DNA of 64,000 bases, taken from assembly GCA_047967505.1 (NCBI GenBank), contig CM106538.1. One strand, given 5' to 3'. The notes under the pieces were generated by a model. The model searched no databases. It was not told the origin of the DNA and saw only the letters and a list, made by a program, of their open reading frames with translations. Positions 42,111 to 53,900 of this stretch are shown in pieces; the stretch's first letter is position 1; every line of letters begins with the position of its first letter. This DNA comes from Dipteris shenzhenensis. Its lineage: Eukaryota; Polypodiophyta; Polypodiopsida; Gleicheniales. A program made the position numbers and the translations under genes.

Positions 42111-42437
42111 AATGGTCGCAAAGCAATTTTCTCATTCTTTTGGTTTTTCCATCTTTCTAAGAAGTTTTCCACCCTAAATAAATCACAGATTAGACCACTC
42201 CATCCCTGTTATGGCTATCATATAAGCTCTTTTTTCCCCTTATTACTTGCAAAACCAACAACTCCCATTGCTCCAAAATTGCCTGTCTTACTCAAGCACT
42301 TCTCTTACTCTTTTTCCACTGCTTATTTGACAATTCTAAAACATTACTAGTCCTTTTCGAGTAAACAGTAGGTCATCACACTAGGTGATGACCTATTGTC
42401 TTACCTAGTGTGTTGTATCCTAGTGGGGCAAAGGTGG

Positions 42438-42483
<46 letters not shown>

Positions 42484-42623
42484 ACTATTCTCATTTTTCT
42501 TTTGCATCCATTTAATTTCTAATTTTCCCTTTTCCTATTTTTTATAATTCCTTTTCCTTCTATCTCACAAACACTCCCTAATTTTTCATGATTCCTCCTA
42601 AATTTTTTTGAATTTCTTTCTTA

Positions 42624-42669
<46 letters not shown>

Positions 42670-43200
42670 CATCTTTAACCAATTTTCTCCTATTTTTTCC
42701 TCTTCCTTCCCCATAATTTTCCCTGATTTCACTTGATTTCACCCCAATTGTTTTTATCATATTTTTAAAACTAACTTCTTTTCCAAATTGTCTTTAGGCC
42801 CCTCTTTTAACATCTTTGAAGTCCACATTGAGTTGTTTAAGTCTGTGTTTAAGCTACTATTTTATTGTGACCGTGATAACAAGGGAGGGGTGTTTATGAC
42901 ACCTATCTTCCCAATTAAAGTTAAGTTGGTTCTTACCATGTTTTCTTGTTGGATGGTAGTAGGTTTTAGACTCTCCTCTTCAATAAAAGAGATGCTTATC
43001 AAGACTTCACCAAGCTCCTTTTTTTTTGGGCAAAAATGTTTCTTGCAAAAATACTGTTGTCATTTCGAGGTCATTTCTTATCAATGTTCTTACATACTTT
43101 ATTCCGTAGGTGCTTTACCTACATATTCAAACTCTTCCTTAATTCTATAAAGTTCTCTTTCTATCCTTTATCGTGACTCTTTTGTCTTTTCACTATGCAA
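42111..43200. repeat. Low-complexity intergenic DNA with (CA)n and (CT)n
   Basis: (CA)n at 42440-42481 and (CT)n at 42627-42664, the latter preceded by TTCTTAAAG. No gene. Confidence 0.75.
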
Positions 43201-43214
43201 AAGGGGTTGTTTTC

Positions 43215-43455
43215 TTGTCCTCACACACGCACATTGACACACAAAATCAACACAAAGAGTGATCTTGCCTTGCCACTAGCCATCTTTGCGATTGCCTTAG
43301 AGCTATTTCTCCTCCCATTTCAACAGTTTTGCCTTTCCCAAGCTGCCTCTTCCATTGATATTCCCTTAGATGCCATGGAATTGACATGTCTTGAATGCAA
43401 ACCATCTTTTGCATGGCCTTCCTACATGACGAGGTTTGATGCAAACCATCTCTTG
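43215..43455 (+). repeat. Decayed copy of the 5'UTR of the plus-strand gene
   Basis: Aligns with 47610-47820: CCATCTTTGCGATTGCCTTA against CCGTCTTCGCGATCGCCTCA, CCCATTTCAACAG against CCCATTTCGACAG, CAAGCTGCCTCTTCCATTGAT against the equivalent, ending CATCTCTTGT just where the real copy has its ATG. Differences are mostly C-to-T or G-to-A. No open coding sequence follows. Confidence 0.8.
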
Positions 43456-44458
43456 TAAGGAAATTCTTGGAATATAAGGCACTGTGTATGGTGTGCTCAT
43501 GAGTGGCAAAGCACTTCAATAGATTGAGATGACATCTTGGGGGGGCCCTCCTATCAATCCTTGTGTTTACATTGGCAGATTGTCCTTTTGATCGTATTTA
43601 GTCATGCTAGTTAGTTTTAGCTACTTAGGCCCCTTCTCCCTTGAATCCCTTGTTTAAACTCTATTAATACACGTATAATGGATGCCTTGAATCCCTTGTT
43701 TAGACTTAGTTCATACACATATAATGGATCCAATGTTAGGGGTAAGTAGATTGCATATGTGTAGTATAACCTGTCAAGAGTTTTAGCTACTCTGGCAAAT
43801 AGATACTAGTTTGTTGTTGCTTTCTTGGATTCCTTTCAATTATGTAAGTACTATGGACCTCTTGTTGTCTCTTGTAGAGCTATTTCAGAAGCTGTAGGTG
43901 AGGGCCATAAGCATAATAAATAATCATGTACATGTCCCTCTTGCCCCCGACACACACACAAACAAGATTGAAAATGTATCATAGTACTTTTGACAAAATG
44001 CTATCAATGATGCCAATTCAATAGTTAAACCTAGAACCCAATGCTCAAAACTCTAAATAACTAGACTCATGATCCTAAACCTATAATTAGTGAATGTAGA
44101 ATCCCTGCACTTAGAACCCAAGCCAAGTGAGCTTGGAAAGTATTGATAAGGAGTGGAGCAAAACTCGAAATAACCCAAAACTTGGAACTTCTTATCTCAG
44201 AATTTACTCCTTTGATTGCCTTTGCCCCTGCTAGAAAGGGTGAGGGGGTAATGATCTAAGGGCTCTTCCAATCCAAGAGGAACCTAGAACCTAAAACGAG
44301 TGAAACTGAAATCTAGAGTAGGTGAATCTAAATTTTGAAAAATATAGGATCCAAAAACTAGATCTTGAAGCGCATGAAATTCAAACTTCCAAAACTTGAA
44401 CTTGGGATAAATAAGTAGGCAACCTTCTTCTCTTTAGTGCAAATCAAAGTTTATATAC
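43456..44458. other. Intergenic, no gene recognised
   Basis: Contains a short direct repeat (TACACGTATAATGGAT / TACACATATAATGGAT at about 43670 and 43715). Nothing else seen. Confidence 0.5.
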
Positions 44459-44560
44459 TTGTGTGTTTGTGTGTGCATGCATGTGCATGAGAGCATGCAC
44501 ACAAGTGTATGTGTGTGTGTATGTACGCATGTGCGCACACATGTGTGTGTGTATGTGTGT
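44459..44560. repeat. (TG)n-rich alternating purine-pyrimidine tract
   Basis: GTGTGTTTGTGTGTGCATGC and TGCGCACACATGTGTGTGTG blocks. A related tract is at 44820-44860. Confidence 0.85.
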
Positions 44561-44860
44561 TCATTTTTTGACACTAGGGACTCTATGGAAGGACAATATT
44601 TGGAGACCCTGCCCTGTCTAAGTATCATTTCTTCCATGCTTCTCTGCAGCAATCATTCTTTGATTGCCTACATGTACGGGATTTGGATTATCCTACTTTT
44701 TTTGTCCTATAATGAGATATTTTGATGTTGTAACTACTTGTCCCCTCTTTTTTAGGGGGACAATCCTACAGTTTCTTGTACGATAATACAAATGGTTTTC
44801 ACCCCCAAAAAAAAAGGTTGTGAGAGTGTGTGTGCATGTGTGCATGTGTACGTGCACCCA

Positions 44861-45458
44861 CCTATTCACATTCACATACAACAATGCACCTCCATTCTTT
44901 AGCAAGGAGACAATCCTACAATCATCATAGATCTATTTTCCTAAACTCCTTAAGGTGAATAAAACTTACAAAGACAATGCTCTATCCTACAATCTCAATC
45001 CTTACTACATGGAATTAACTTTAGCAAGGAAACAATCCCACCATCATCACATATCTATTGAATAAATCAGTGAAGAAAACTTACAAAGATAATGCTCTAT
45101 CCTACAAGGAATTCTCTTTATGGATTGTGAAGTTAAGCCTTCTCTTGTATTCCCATTGGAATCCCCTCCCCTCAAACTTCTTTATAAGTGAACTTACACA
45201 TCAAATGTTTTGCTACAAATGTATAAAACATGCATGATAGTATGACCTATTGGAATAAGCATGAATATAGTAGCAAACTATATATACAAGTGTGCCAAAC
45301 CTATCAAATCTAGTAATCATGAAGAAACCATTGGTTGAGTTTGTAATAGTGAACATTATGCCAGAAAAGGAGGCTTTAGTGCTTCCATTGAAAATTTGGT
45401 AAATTCAAGGAATTGTATATGTAGATGTATGTATATGTATATACCATCTATCTTCAAC

Positions 45459-45489
<31 letters not shown>

Positions 45490-46129
45490 CACACACACAA
45501 TAATTTTGACTAGTAAATGTATCTCACATACAGACACTTATTTCTTTACACACACACACACACACATGTATACTTCCCTAATGATGAATTATTCTTCTAT
45601 GTACACCCAGTGAAATCTCCCCTTTACACTCTTTTTTAAATCACCCCACACACCAAGGCCACTAATCCTCCCATACCTCCACCAATCCCTTCTCAACCCA
45701 TGCTCTCATTCGCTCCTTATTGCACTTGTGATTTAAACGTTTTCTAAATTATCTAAGAATCCATAAGGTTGTCCATATTCCTAGGTAAAGCGATAACAAG
45801 CCGGGGAAAATAGGCATTACCTGTCTACCCAAACATAACTATGTTAGTCTAACACCTAGTTTGTTTGGATGGTGGTGGCTCGTTAGTGGACCATGACCTT
45901 GGAACCTGGATAGATTTGACATCATTTTTCAATATTGTGTTTGTCAAACTCAATATTAATAAAAATTCGTAATTTTGGTGGAAATTTTTGTCAAACTCTA
46001 GTTGTTGCATTTTTTAACTTAAATGTCTCAAAGATTTTTTTCTTATATGTTTCTCCTTTTTTAAAATTTTTATCCAATTGATGGAATTAATTGTATGGCT
46101 CAATTATCGATGACTTTTTAATCTACACA
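44861..46129. repeat. Intergenic DNA with (CT)n(CA)n microsatellites
   Basis: (CT)n then (AC)n at 45460-45499 and (AC)n at 45549-45566. No gene. Confidence 0.7.
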
Positions 46130-46193
46130 ACACACACACACACATGCGCGCGTGTGTGTGTGTGCATGTGTGTATAAACGCACATGCACACAC

Positions 46194-46243
<50 letters not shown>

Positions 46244-46252
46244 TCTCTCTCT
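46130..46252. repeat. Alternating CA/CG/TG palindromic tract followed by (TC)n
   Basis: (CA)n-TGCGCGCG-(TG)n at 46130-46173, a near-perfect inverted repeat of alternating purine-pyrimidine; then (TC)n at 46197-46252 abutting a LINE copy. Confidence 0.9.
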
Positions 46253-47148
46253 CTATCTATATGTACTTATGTCTGTATGTACTTACCATGAAGCCAACCA
46301 AATCATATGGGAGGACCTCTTACAAGCTACAACTCCATGCATTCATGACTTGGTTGGTCTTAGTGAGCTTCCTATGAAGTTGAGCTTCTACAAAGATCGC
46401 GGCTTACGGATCTTAAAGGAGGGCTTCATTCGAACTACTCGGCTATACTCAGATCCACCTTCCCTATTCTTTGAGGATATCGATTGGGCAATTCCACGTA
46501 TCATCGCACTGACTATGCACAGAGAATGGACAGGCCGAGCGAATTTAGAAAAGGTCGCATCTACACTCTATGTGATCTATAGAAGATTGAGTCAGAGGAG
46601 CACTTTGCTTTCAGATGCCCTTTGTACTACGAGATTCGAGGTCATTACCACAGTCTCTTTGGGATGGATTCAGACCCCTTTTCAACCTCTTGTCTTACCT
46701 AGTTTAGAGATGTTTGACAACTTTCATCTGTGATGCCATATGACATAGAGATCATCTGCTCAAGGTCCAAGATGAGATCATGGTGCTCAGCTAGATTCCT
46801 CTTAGAGTGTGATCATTGAGTTTTTCCAACTAGATAGCACGGACCAACATGCCCCAAGGACACGGCTTATTTGAGGCTTAAAGCGAGAGAACGACAGATC
46901 CATCATTGTTTTGAGGCATAGACTAGGCTCGGGGATCTTCCCTACCCGATAAGTGCACTTGTCCAATGTAGGGCCACACATGTTAACCATTGCCAATGTC
47001 TCATGGGTTTTATGCTATGTAGCTCGATACATGAAAGAGACCTCCTATGGGCTTGACCCGTCCTCCTACATCTAGAGGACCACCGCCGTCTCATAGATCC
47101 TTCGGTCTTCGAAGAATTTTAATAAACTCTCTCTCTCTCTCTCTCTCA
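46253..47148 (+). mobile_element. 5'-truncated LINE copy with (TC)n tail
   Basis: Starts just after (TC)n. Encodes YHEANQIIWEDLLQATTP, DLVGLSELPMKLSFYKDRG, FFEDIDWAIPRI, followed in another frame by zinc-ribbon text with FRCPLYYEIRG. A 3'UTR ends TCGGTCTTCGAAGAATTTTA ATAAA then (CT)n at 47127-47147. Same family and truncation zone as 41870-42110. It lies about 420 bp upstream of the TATA box of the plus-strand gene. Confidence 0.8.
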
Positions 47149-47571
47149 CTTACTCACTCACGCACTCTCTATTTCTCTCTCTTGTAGACAATGACTAATG
47201 AGGTGGTGCCCTCTAGCACTCACACACACTTATCTTTCTATGTGTTCGGTTGTTGTTTATAAATTTTAAGTATGTTCTCCTTTTCTTCTAGTTGGGACAC
47301 AGGAAAGTTGTAAATCACCTTGAGATATTTTAAGTTGTGCCTATACCGCTACTATGTATAAGGAATTGAGACCTTATTTGGCATATCTTGAGACATGAAT
47401 TGAATCTGAAAAACGTAGCATGGAAAAGCTAGTCTCGATAAATTATGCAAATGTAATTTATCAATCCACATCCAAGTAAAGCCTAACCAAACCCGAAGTA
47501 CTGAGGTTTAGGAGAGAGTGTAGGTTAAAGAAGGAAGAATATGTGACTGAATGTGCTTTGAGCAGGAAGCT

Positions 47572-47578
47572 TATATAA
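47572..47578 (+). promoter_or_regulatory. TATA box of the plus-strand gene
   Basis: TATATAA within GCTTATATAAGC, followed by a TTCTTTCTCTCTCTCTC pyrimidine patch (47600-47618) typical of plant leaders. The ATG is 243 bp downstream. Confidence 0.6.
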
Positions 47579-47820
47579 GCACGGTTTTAGCCAGCATCGT
47601 TCTTTCTCTCTCTCTCTCACACACACACACACACTCACACACAACACAAGACATACAGTGTGAGTGAGCCTACCTGCCTTGCCCTCTGGCCGTCTTCGCG
47701 ATCGCCTCAAAGCTACTGCTATTCCCATTTCGACAGCTTCGCCTGGAATCGAGCTGCCTCCATCGATTTTCTCTTGGATGCCGTGCAACCTACACGCCTT
47801 GAACGACAACCATCTCTTGT

Positions 47821-47980
47821 ATGGCAAGTACGGTGGGCCTTGTGCCCATCACTCGTGCTTACCTTGCCAGATTTTATGACAATTACCCCTACTCGGCGCT
47901 TTGCGAAGACATCGGCTTGCTTAGCAGCTCTTTGAAAGATCACTACACGCGAATGGAGGCTGAGATCGTTTCAAAGTCAG
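47821..47980 (+). CDS. Plus-strand gene exon 1
   Basis: ATG 47821 after a CT/CA-rich leader; donor AGTCAG|GTGACG. Encodes MASTVGLVPITRAYLARFYD then NYPYSALCEDIGLLSSSLKD. Phase 1 out. Confidence 0.85.
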
Positions 47981-50900
47981 GTGACGATTCTCGTACTGGA
48001 AATTGTTCAGAATTGTAGGATGCACGGCTTAGGGGATCGTAAGCGACTTCTGAAGGTTGCCTAGAAAATTGGCGGATCTCCCTGCTTCTTAATTGGATAC
48101 AGTCTCTCTTTTGCGTCCTCTCGGGTCAGATGAGATGAGAAGCGAACGTGGATTCCAAGCTCATTGGTTTGGAGTACGTTTTGAAACCGTGAGATAGAAT
48201 GCAAGGGTGCATGCATACTATTCAAACCGCGACTGAATAATTAGCCTTCTGCTCCTAATGACGTCCGCGATGGGCATATCGTAATGCAACCCATATATTT
48301 TTCCAAAGAAGTAAAGCAACCCATATTCCGCAGCTCTGACTTCGCAGATCCATACAAACAATGGGCTGGACTTATATTGTTTGATCAGCATCTAATTACC
48401 TGAAGCTATGCCCGGCCTCTGTATGAGTTAAAACTCTGCGCCTGCCTTGTGATGCTTAAATGCGGGCGGCCTTAAAACGTTCTTTGGTTGCTGTTCATTA
48501 GATTTTATAATTACTAGGTGTGTAATTGTCGAAATGTTTTCTCGTTTGTGCACATCTTCTATTTTCATACCGATCTCGATGTCTTTATGCAGGGAATGAT
48601 CAGGTAGTGTCTGAATTGGAGTTTCTTCCACCTCACAAAATCGACGAGAACCTATGGAAAAATCGCGAGCAGGTTGAAGAGATACTGGGCATACTTGATG
48701 AGGCAAACTTGCCCTCCCCCGTAAGGCTTTGAATCCTCAAGCCATGCAGCTTAAATTTATCAGGATATGTCAGCTCTGTGAACGTGGTTCGTCTACTAAC
48801 AGATACTTGGATATGTCAGCTCTGTGAACGTGGTTCTTCAGCAATGAAAACTGGTCTTTCGGAGATTATTAGAGAATTGACGTCGTTATTGAAGGAAATC
48901 GAGGAGTACCAAACCAAAAGCTCTGAAAAAGTTTTCAACATGGGTGAGTCATCGACATGTACCAGAGATCAAGTGCGGTCAACTACAGTTTTAAACCTGA
49001 AATCAATTAGAGCTCAAGCAAATGGAATTACTAGGATAATATGTAAGACTTATTCCTGTAATCGTGTTTCCTAGCCACAAGCCGGTCCCAATTGCTGGAA
49101 TCACGTGATTTGTTTACCTGTAGAATGAGGTCGAGTCGTGTACATTCCACGTGATATGACAGGTTAATTTATGTTTCAAGGTTGCATGTGCCTTGCGTCC
49201 TGTTTAATTTAGAGTCTAAAGAGGATGGGCCTAGGATGCCAATTGCTCTAAGAACCCTGTGTAAAGGCAATGGCTGGCTTTGCTTGTATTATGCTGGGCA
49301 GGGATTTGCAAATGTTCCTTCTTGTGGAATTGCTTTGTTTCATGACCGTACAGTTTGAGGACTGTGCAGGCATAAATCACTGTCAGGAGGGGGCCTGTAT
49401 TGAAATTTGCATCTTTTTCTTTATGCAGTTGTAACGCTAGAATTTTTATTACTCCCTTTTACCTTGCTCCCCTCTCTGCACCTCCTTCCCTGTCCTCTTC
49501 ACTCAGCAAATGGATCATGGCATGTGATCTGTGAATTGATCTATCATTCGCATGTTTGGAATTGTAGACAAAGAGAGAGTAGCTGGAAGATATGAGTTCC
49601 AGCGGTGAATGAGACTGCTATACAATAGATGGATGTATGGGCAAGGAATGGAGGACAAACTCTTGTATTCCAAAGTAGCAAGGTTACAGAACGAGTGGAA
49701 GTACTACCAATATTAGTAGCATAGACCAGCAACACTAAGAATGGTGGAGGATCCACTAAGCGGGGAAGCGGTGCGCACGTGTCTTCTGTAAAGGGGATGC
49801 AGCCACAAGGCAGAGGTAAAATAACCTCAACTAGAAACATATGATTGCTCAGAAACCCCACTTGTTCTAGGTGCTCGTCTGCTGATGAGTCGATTCATCA
49901 TTGTCTTCGGGACTGCAGGCATGCGAGAGCCATTTGGATGGGAATTGCCAGGGTCCTCAGTCCTTTTGCTCCTTCTCGTTTCTTCATGATGTGGGGATCA
50001 GTGGCTTGGTTCTCCCTTTCAGGGCCTCAGATCTTCTTTGAGTGGCAGGATGCTTCTTGGGCCATATCGATTCAACGTCACCTAGTTAAGACTTGCTCTC
50101 TGGAAGATTTGCCTATCTCCCTCTATAGACCGGTACATACTGATGTCTATAGACCGTACATACTGATGGGGATACCGCTTGGGAGATACTGGAGCATCAC
50201 TGCTTGGCAGATTTGGAGGGCTAGGTGTACAGAGGCCTTAGACGGATCTCAGGTCCATCCCTCGCACACCTTGGCCAGTATTTGGGTTGACACCGTTCAC
50301 ACATTGATTGCTAGTTGGGCAAGCATGTAGGGTTCTTCCCGGGCAGCCTCAGCTAGGAGGGTATATTCCTTAGGAAATGGAGGGGTGCCCCTTTTTCTTA
50401 GCGACTACAACAGGGTTGAGGTGGCACTTTCAGCCTCAACCTTGCTTTCTTTCCAGCTCATTTTGAGTTTTCTGTTCCCTATTTTAGGGGGGTTTCCTCA
50501 TGTACAGCATGATGTATTTCTGCTTTGAGCTGGCTCACGTGGGTATTTTTCATACTTAATAGAAGTGGAAAAAAAATGATCATCTCCTCCCTAGGAAAAG
50601 CTGCAGCAGCTTGAAAGCAGCAAAAATACCTGCAGAAAAGACGAATTCATCTGCAACAACCTCAAAATGACTGCAGCAGCTGGTAGCTGCACAAGACAAG
50701 TCCGCACAGATCCGTACAGGTTCTGGACTGGTGCTGTACAGTAATCACGATGACTGGAAACGGCTCCAGGAGATGTGTAAACACGTGCGCAGCAGCAGAA
50801 ACAGGCTGCAACAGGTTGATCCGCAGTTAACACCTCAAAATCTGCAAATCTGTAGGTGTTTTTTGCAAAAACAGGGACAGAGCAGCTCCAAGAGCTCTCC

Positions 50901-53900
50901 CAATGCCAAAACTAAAAGTGGCTAACTGTAAACGAGTTCTCCAACAGGGTTTCTCACGATGAAACTGACAGTTTTCATGACAGAAGTACTTCTCGAGGGT
51001 GGGGACGGCATGGGGGAGCAAGAGACAGCCTGTCCTGATACGAATTGATGAGAAATTGAAGAGGTGCACAGCCATCTTCATGCCTGCCACCAAGCACTGT
51101 GATGCAATCCAAGCAGTAGAGCTGTTCTTCAAGCATGATAGGGATTCCAGATTCCTATTTACTTTTTGATCAAGCATTCTACAGCCTGGCATCCGCCCAC
51201 TCATGGACAAACAGAGGTGGTTAATAGTCTTGGTTCAGCTTATCAGAATTTATTGCCAGCATAGAGTTAAAACTTATCTTGGCTAGATGTCCATTGGCAA
51301 AAGCCCCTTTGAGGTATGTCATGGTTTTCAGCTTACTTTGCCTATAGATTTGGCGTTGCAAGCCTCTCAGTTCAAAGCTGCTTCTTCCAATACAGCCATT
51401 GGCATTGCCAAAGCAGAAGCATTTTCCAAGCATATCAGCTTGTGCATCATACTTTGGAGTAGACTCAGAGAGCATAGGCAGCCTGTTAGTTTTGAAAGCG
51501 ACATGATGTACTTGTATTGGCCTAAGGAAAGATTGAAGGATAATTCACATGTGAAGGTCCAACCATGCAGATTTGTACTTTTGAACAATTTTTAGCAAGT
51601 TCATACCAATTCCTACCTTCTTGATTTGCCCCCTAGCCTCTGCCTCCATCCAATCTTCAATGTAAAATTTCCGAAGCCCTACTATTTCCCACTTCTCTGA
51701 TTATTTAGTTTCAATTCAGTCTTCTCTTCCCTCACATCTGATTTGTTTGGATTATTAGTTGGGTCATTGGACCAACCATAATAAACTAGTTAGATAGCAT
51801 GTTTATCTAGTTAAGGTTCTTCGATGGACCACCTTGTAATGTAATGGCCTTGCCATGTGGCCATCATGATGATGCAGGTCACACCAACGTTATGGTAGGT
51901 ACTCAAGGTTGAGCTTAACTACCTCACATTATAGACTTTCCCCTTTCTAGGAGAATATCCCCTTGATCGTAGGAGGCTCTACCCAACTTGGAGGCTACCT
52001 ACTTCAGAACTCTAATATCTAGATCCACCTATTTCTTCAGATGTATATGTTGCTCTACGTCCACACCAAAGGGATTTCACAGATGTGGGATGGATCTTCA
52101 GCTATTGACCTGACCCTCATTGCTAGATTTCAGGGGTTGGATGGTGGCAACCTCTAGAGGAGGTTTCTGCCCACCTAGGAGAGCCTATATCAATGATCGC
52201 TCACTCAAGCACGAGGGTTTAGAAGAAATTCAAGATCCTATCTTAGTAGATGAATCATTTTGATGCATACACTCTTCTGCATTCAACTCGTGCGCTACCA
52301 ATGGTCTTGAAGCTTTGTATTGAGGGTTTCTTCTCTTGTTGCATCCCCTCTAGGATGTAACCTTAAACACAGTTCCAACCCAATCAATGAAACATAATAA
52401 AGATTAATAGGTGACTCACTTCCAAGCCACTCCTGAGCACGTAGGCTAGAGTCCAACTCCTACAAGCCTATGCGCATAGCTCGGGCGTTTCATACCACCA
52501 GAACTAGTTCACAAGGAACCTTCAGCATAGTATCTCAAGATCCGCCTTGTAGAAGACATGAGTCTAGGCTCAAGATCCAAACTAGACCATCCAGTGGTGT
52601 CTGCACCCTGAATATCAACACAATTGACTTGGCCACTCTTATATAGAAGAATGTCTTGCTTTCTGGAAAGTGTCCTGGTTAAACATAGCCAACTAGCCCT
52701 TTGCTAATGTTCAAGTTCTTTAGTCCCGTGTTAGCGTGCTTCCCTTAATCCTAGGGCCCCCTAAGCCTGTTGGATTAAGTCCACTAATCTGAGGATTAGC
52801 ATCTAGGTACATACGATTCTTCCCCTCTTTTAAGCGTTTACTTTTAAACAAAATTGGGAAAGTTCTTGTGCAAACTAGCAATCGGCTCCCAAGTTGAGTC
52901 CTCCTCACATGTATCCCTCCACTTAACTTTGAACTCTGAAATTAACTTATTCCTAAGTTTCCTTTTCTTGAAATCACTCTTTCAGGCTCATGTGGAACAT
53001 AAGTAAGATCCTCCACCTCCACAAGTGATTGGGACGAAAGGACGCTATCTCCAGTCCCTAGTTTATATGCAACCTCATTAATCTTTTTTAAGATTAAGAA
53101 CGATCAAGAGCTCCTAGGGGATAACTTTTCTGCCAACTTGGTCTGTTGTGTCTTTGAATCCTTTGGTATTCACAGCTATACTCACATTCCCTAAAAAACC
53201 TTGCTGGGCGAAGGCCGTCTATCAGCATAAAACCGTGCTCTATCTTGAGCACTCTTGATAGATTCTCATGTAGTCACTAACATCTCTTACATATTTTGCA
53301 AGAAATCTTTAGGTGCATCCAGTTGAACACCCTTCAATCCAACCGTCATTGGGGACTTGGGTTGATATCCATACGTAGGCATAAACCGACTAAAAACCAA
53401 TAGCTGTACGCTTAGCACTATTGTAGGTAAATTCCACCATTGGGATGTACTTCTCCCAATCAGATGGCCGCTTGGAGACGTATGCTCGAAGAATATCTTC
53501 CAAGGTTCTGTTTGCCCATTAGACTTAGCTTGATCATCAAAACTTATACTAAAACTGGTTCCTAACTTTTGAAACACTTCCTGCTAGAAGTATCCAGAGA
53601 GCTTCGGATCTCTATCAATGACTATATCACAAGGCAATCCATACAACTTGAACAATTGCTCAACAAACTGATGAGCTAGTTTAGTAGCCCTTTGTGGGTA
53701 AAATCTAGCCATCTTCGCCAATCTATCCATCACAACCCAAATAGCATCATGCCATCGTTGGGTTTGTGGTAATCCCACGGTGAAGTCTTTGGAAATACAC
53801 TCCGATAGGATGTCTAGACGATGCAAAAATCCTCGAGTCCTAGGGCGCTCAGTCTTATTCACTTGGTATTGTTGGCACTTTACCACGTAGTTAGTAATCT

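Noticed and set aside
46152-46733. Single 193-codon gene
   Set aside because: The N-terminal half is translated (CA)n/(CT)n microsatellite; only the distal part is LINE coding text.
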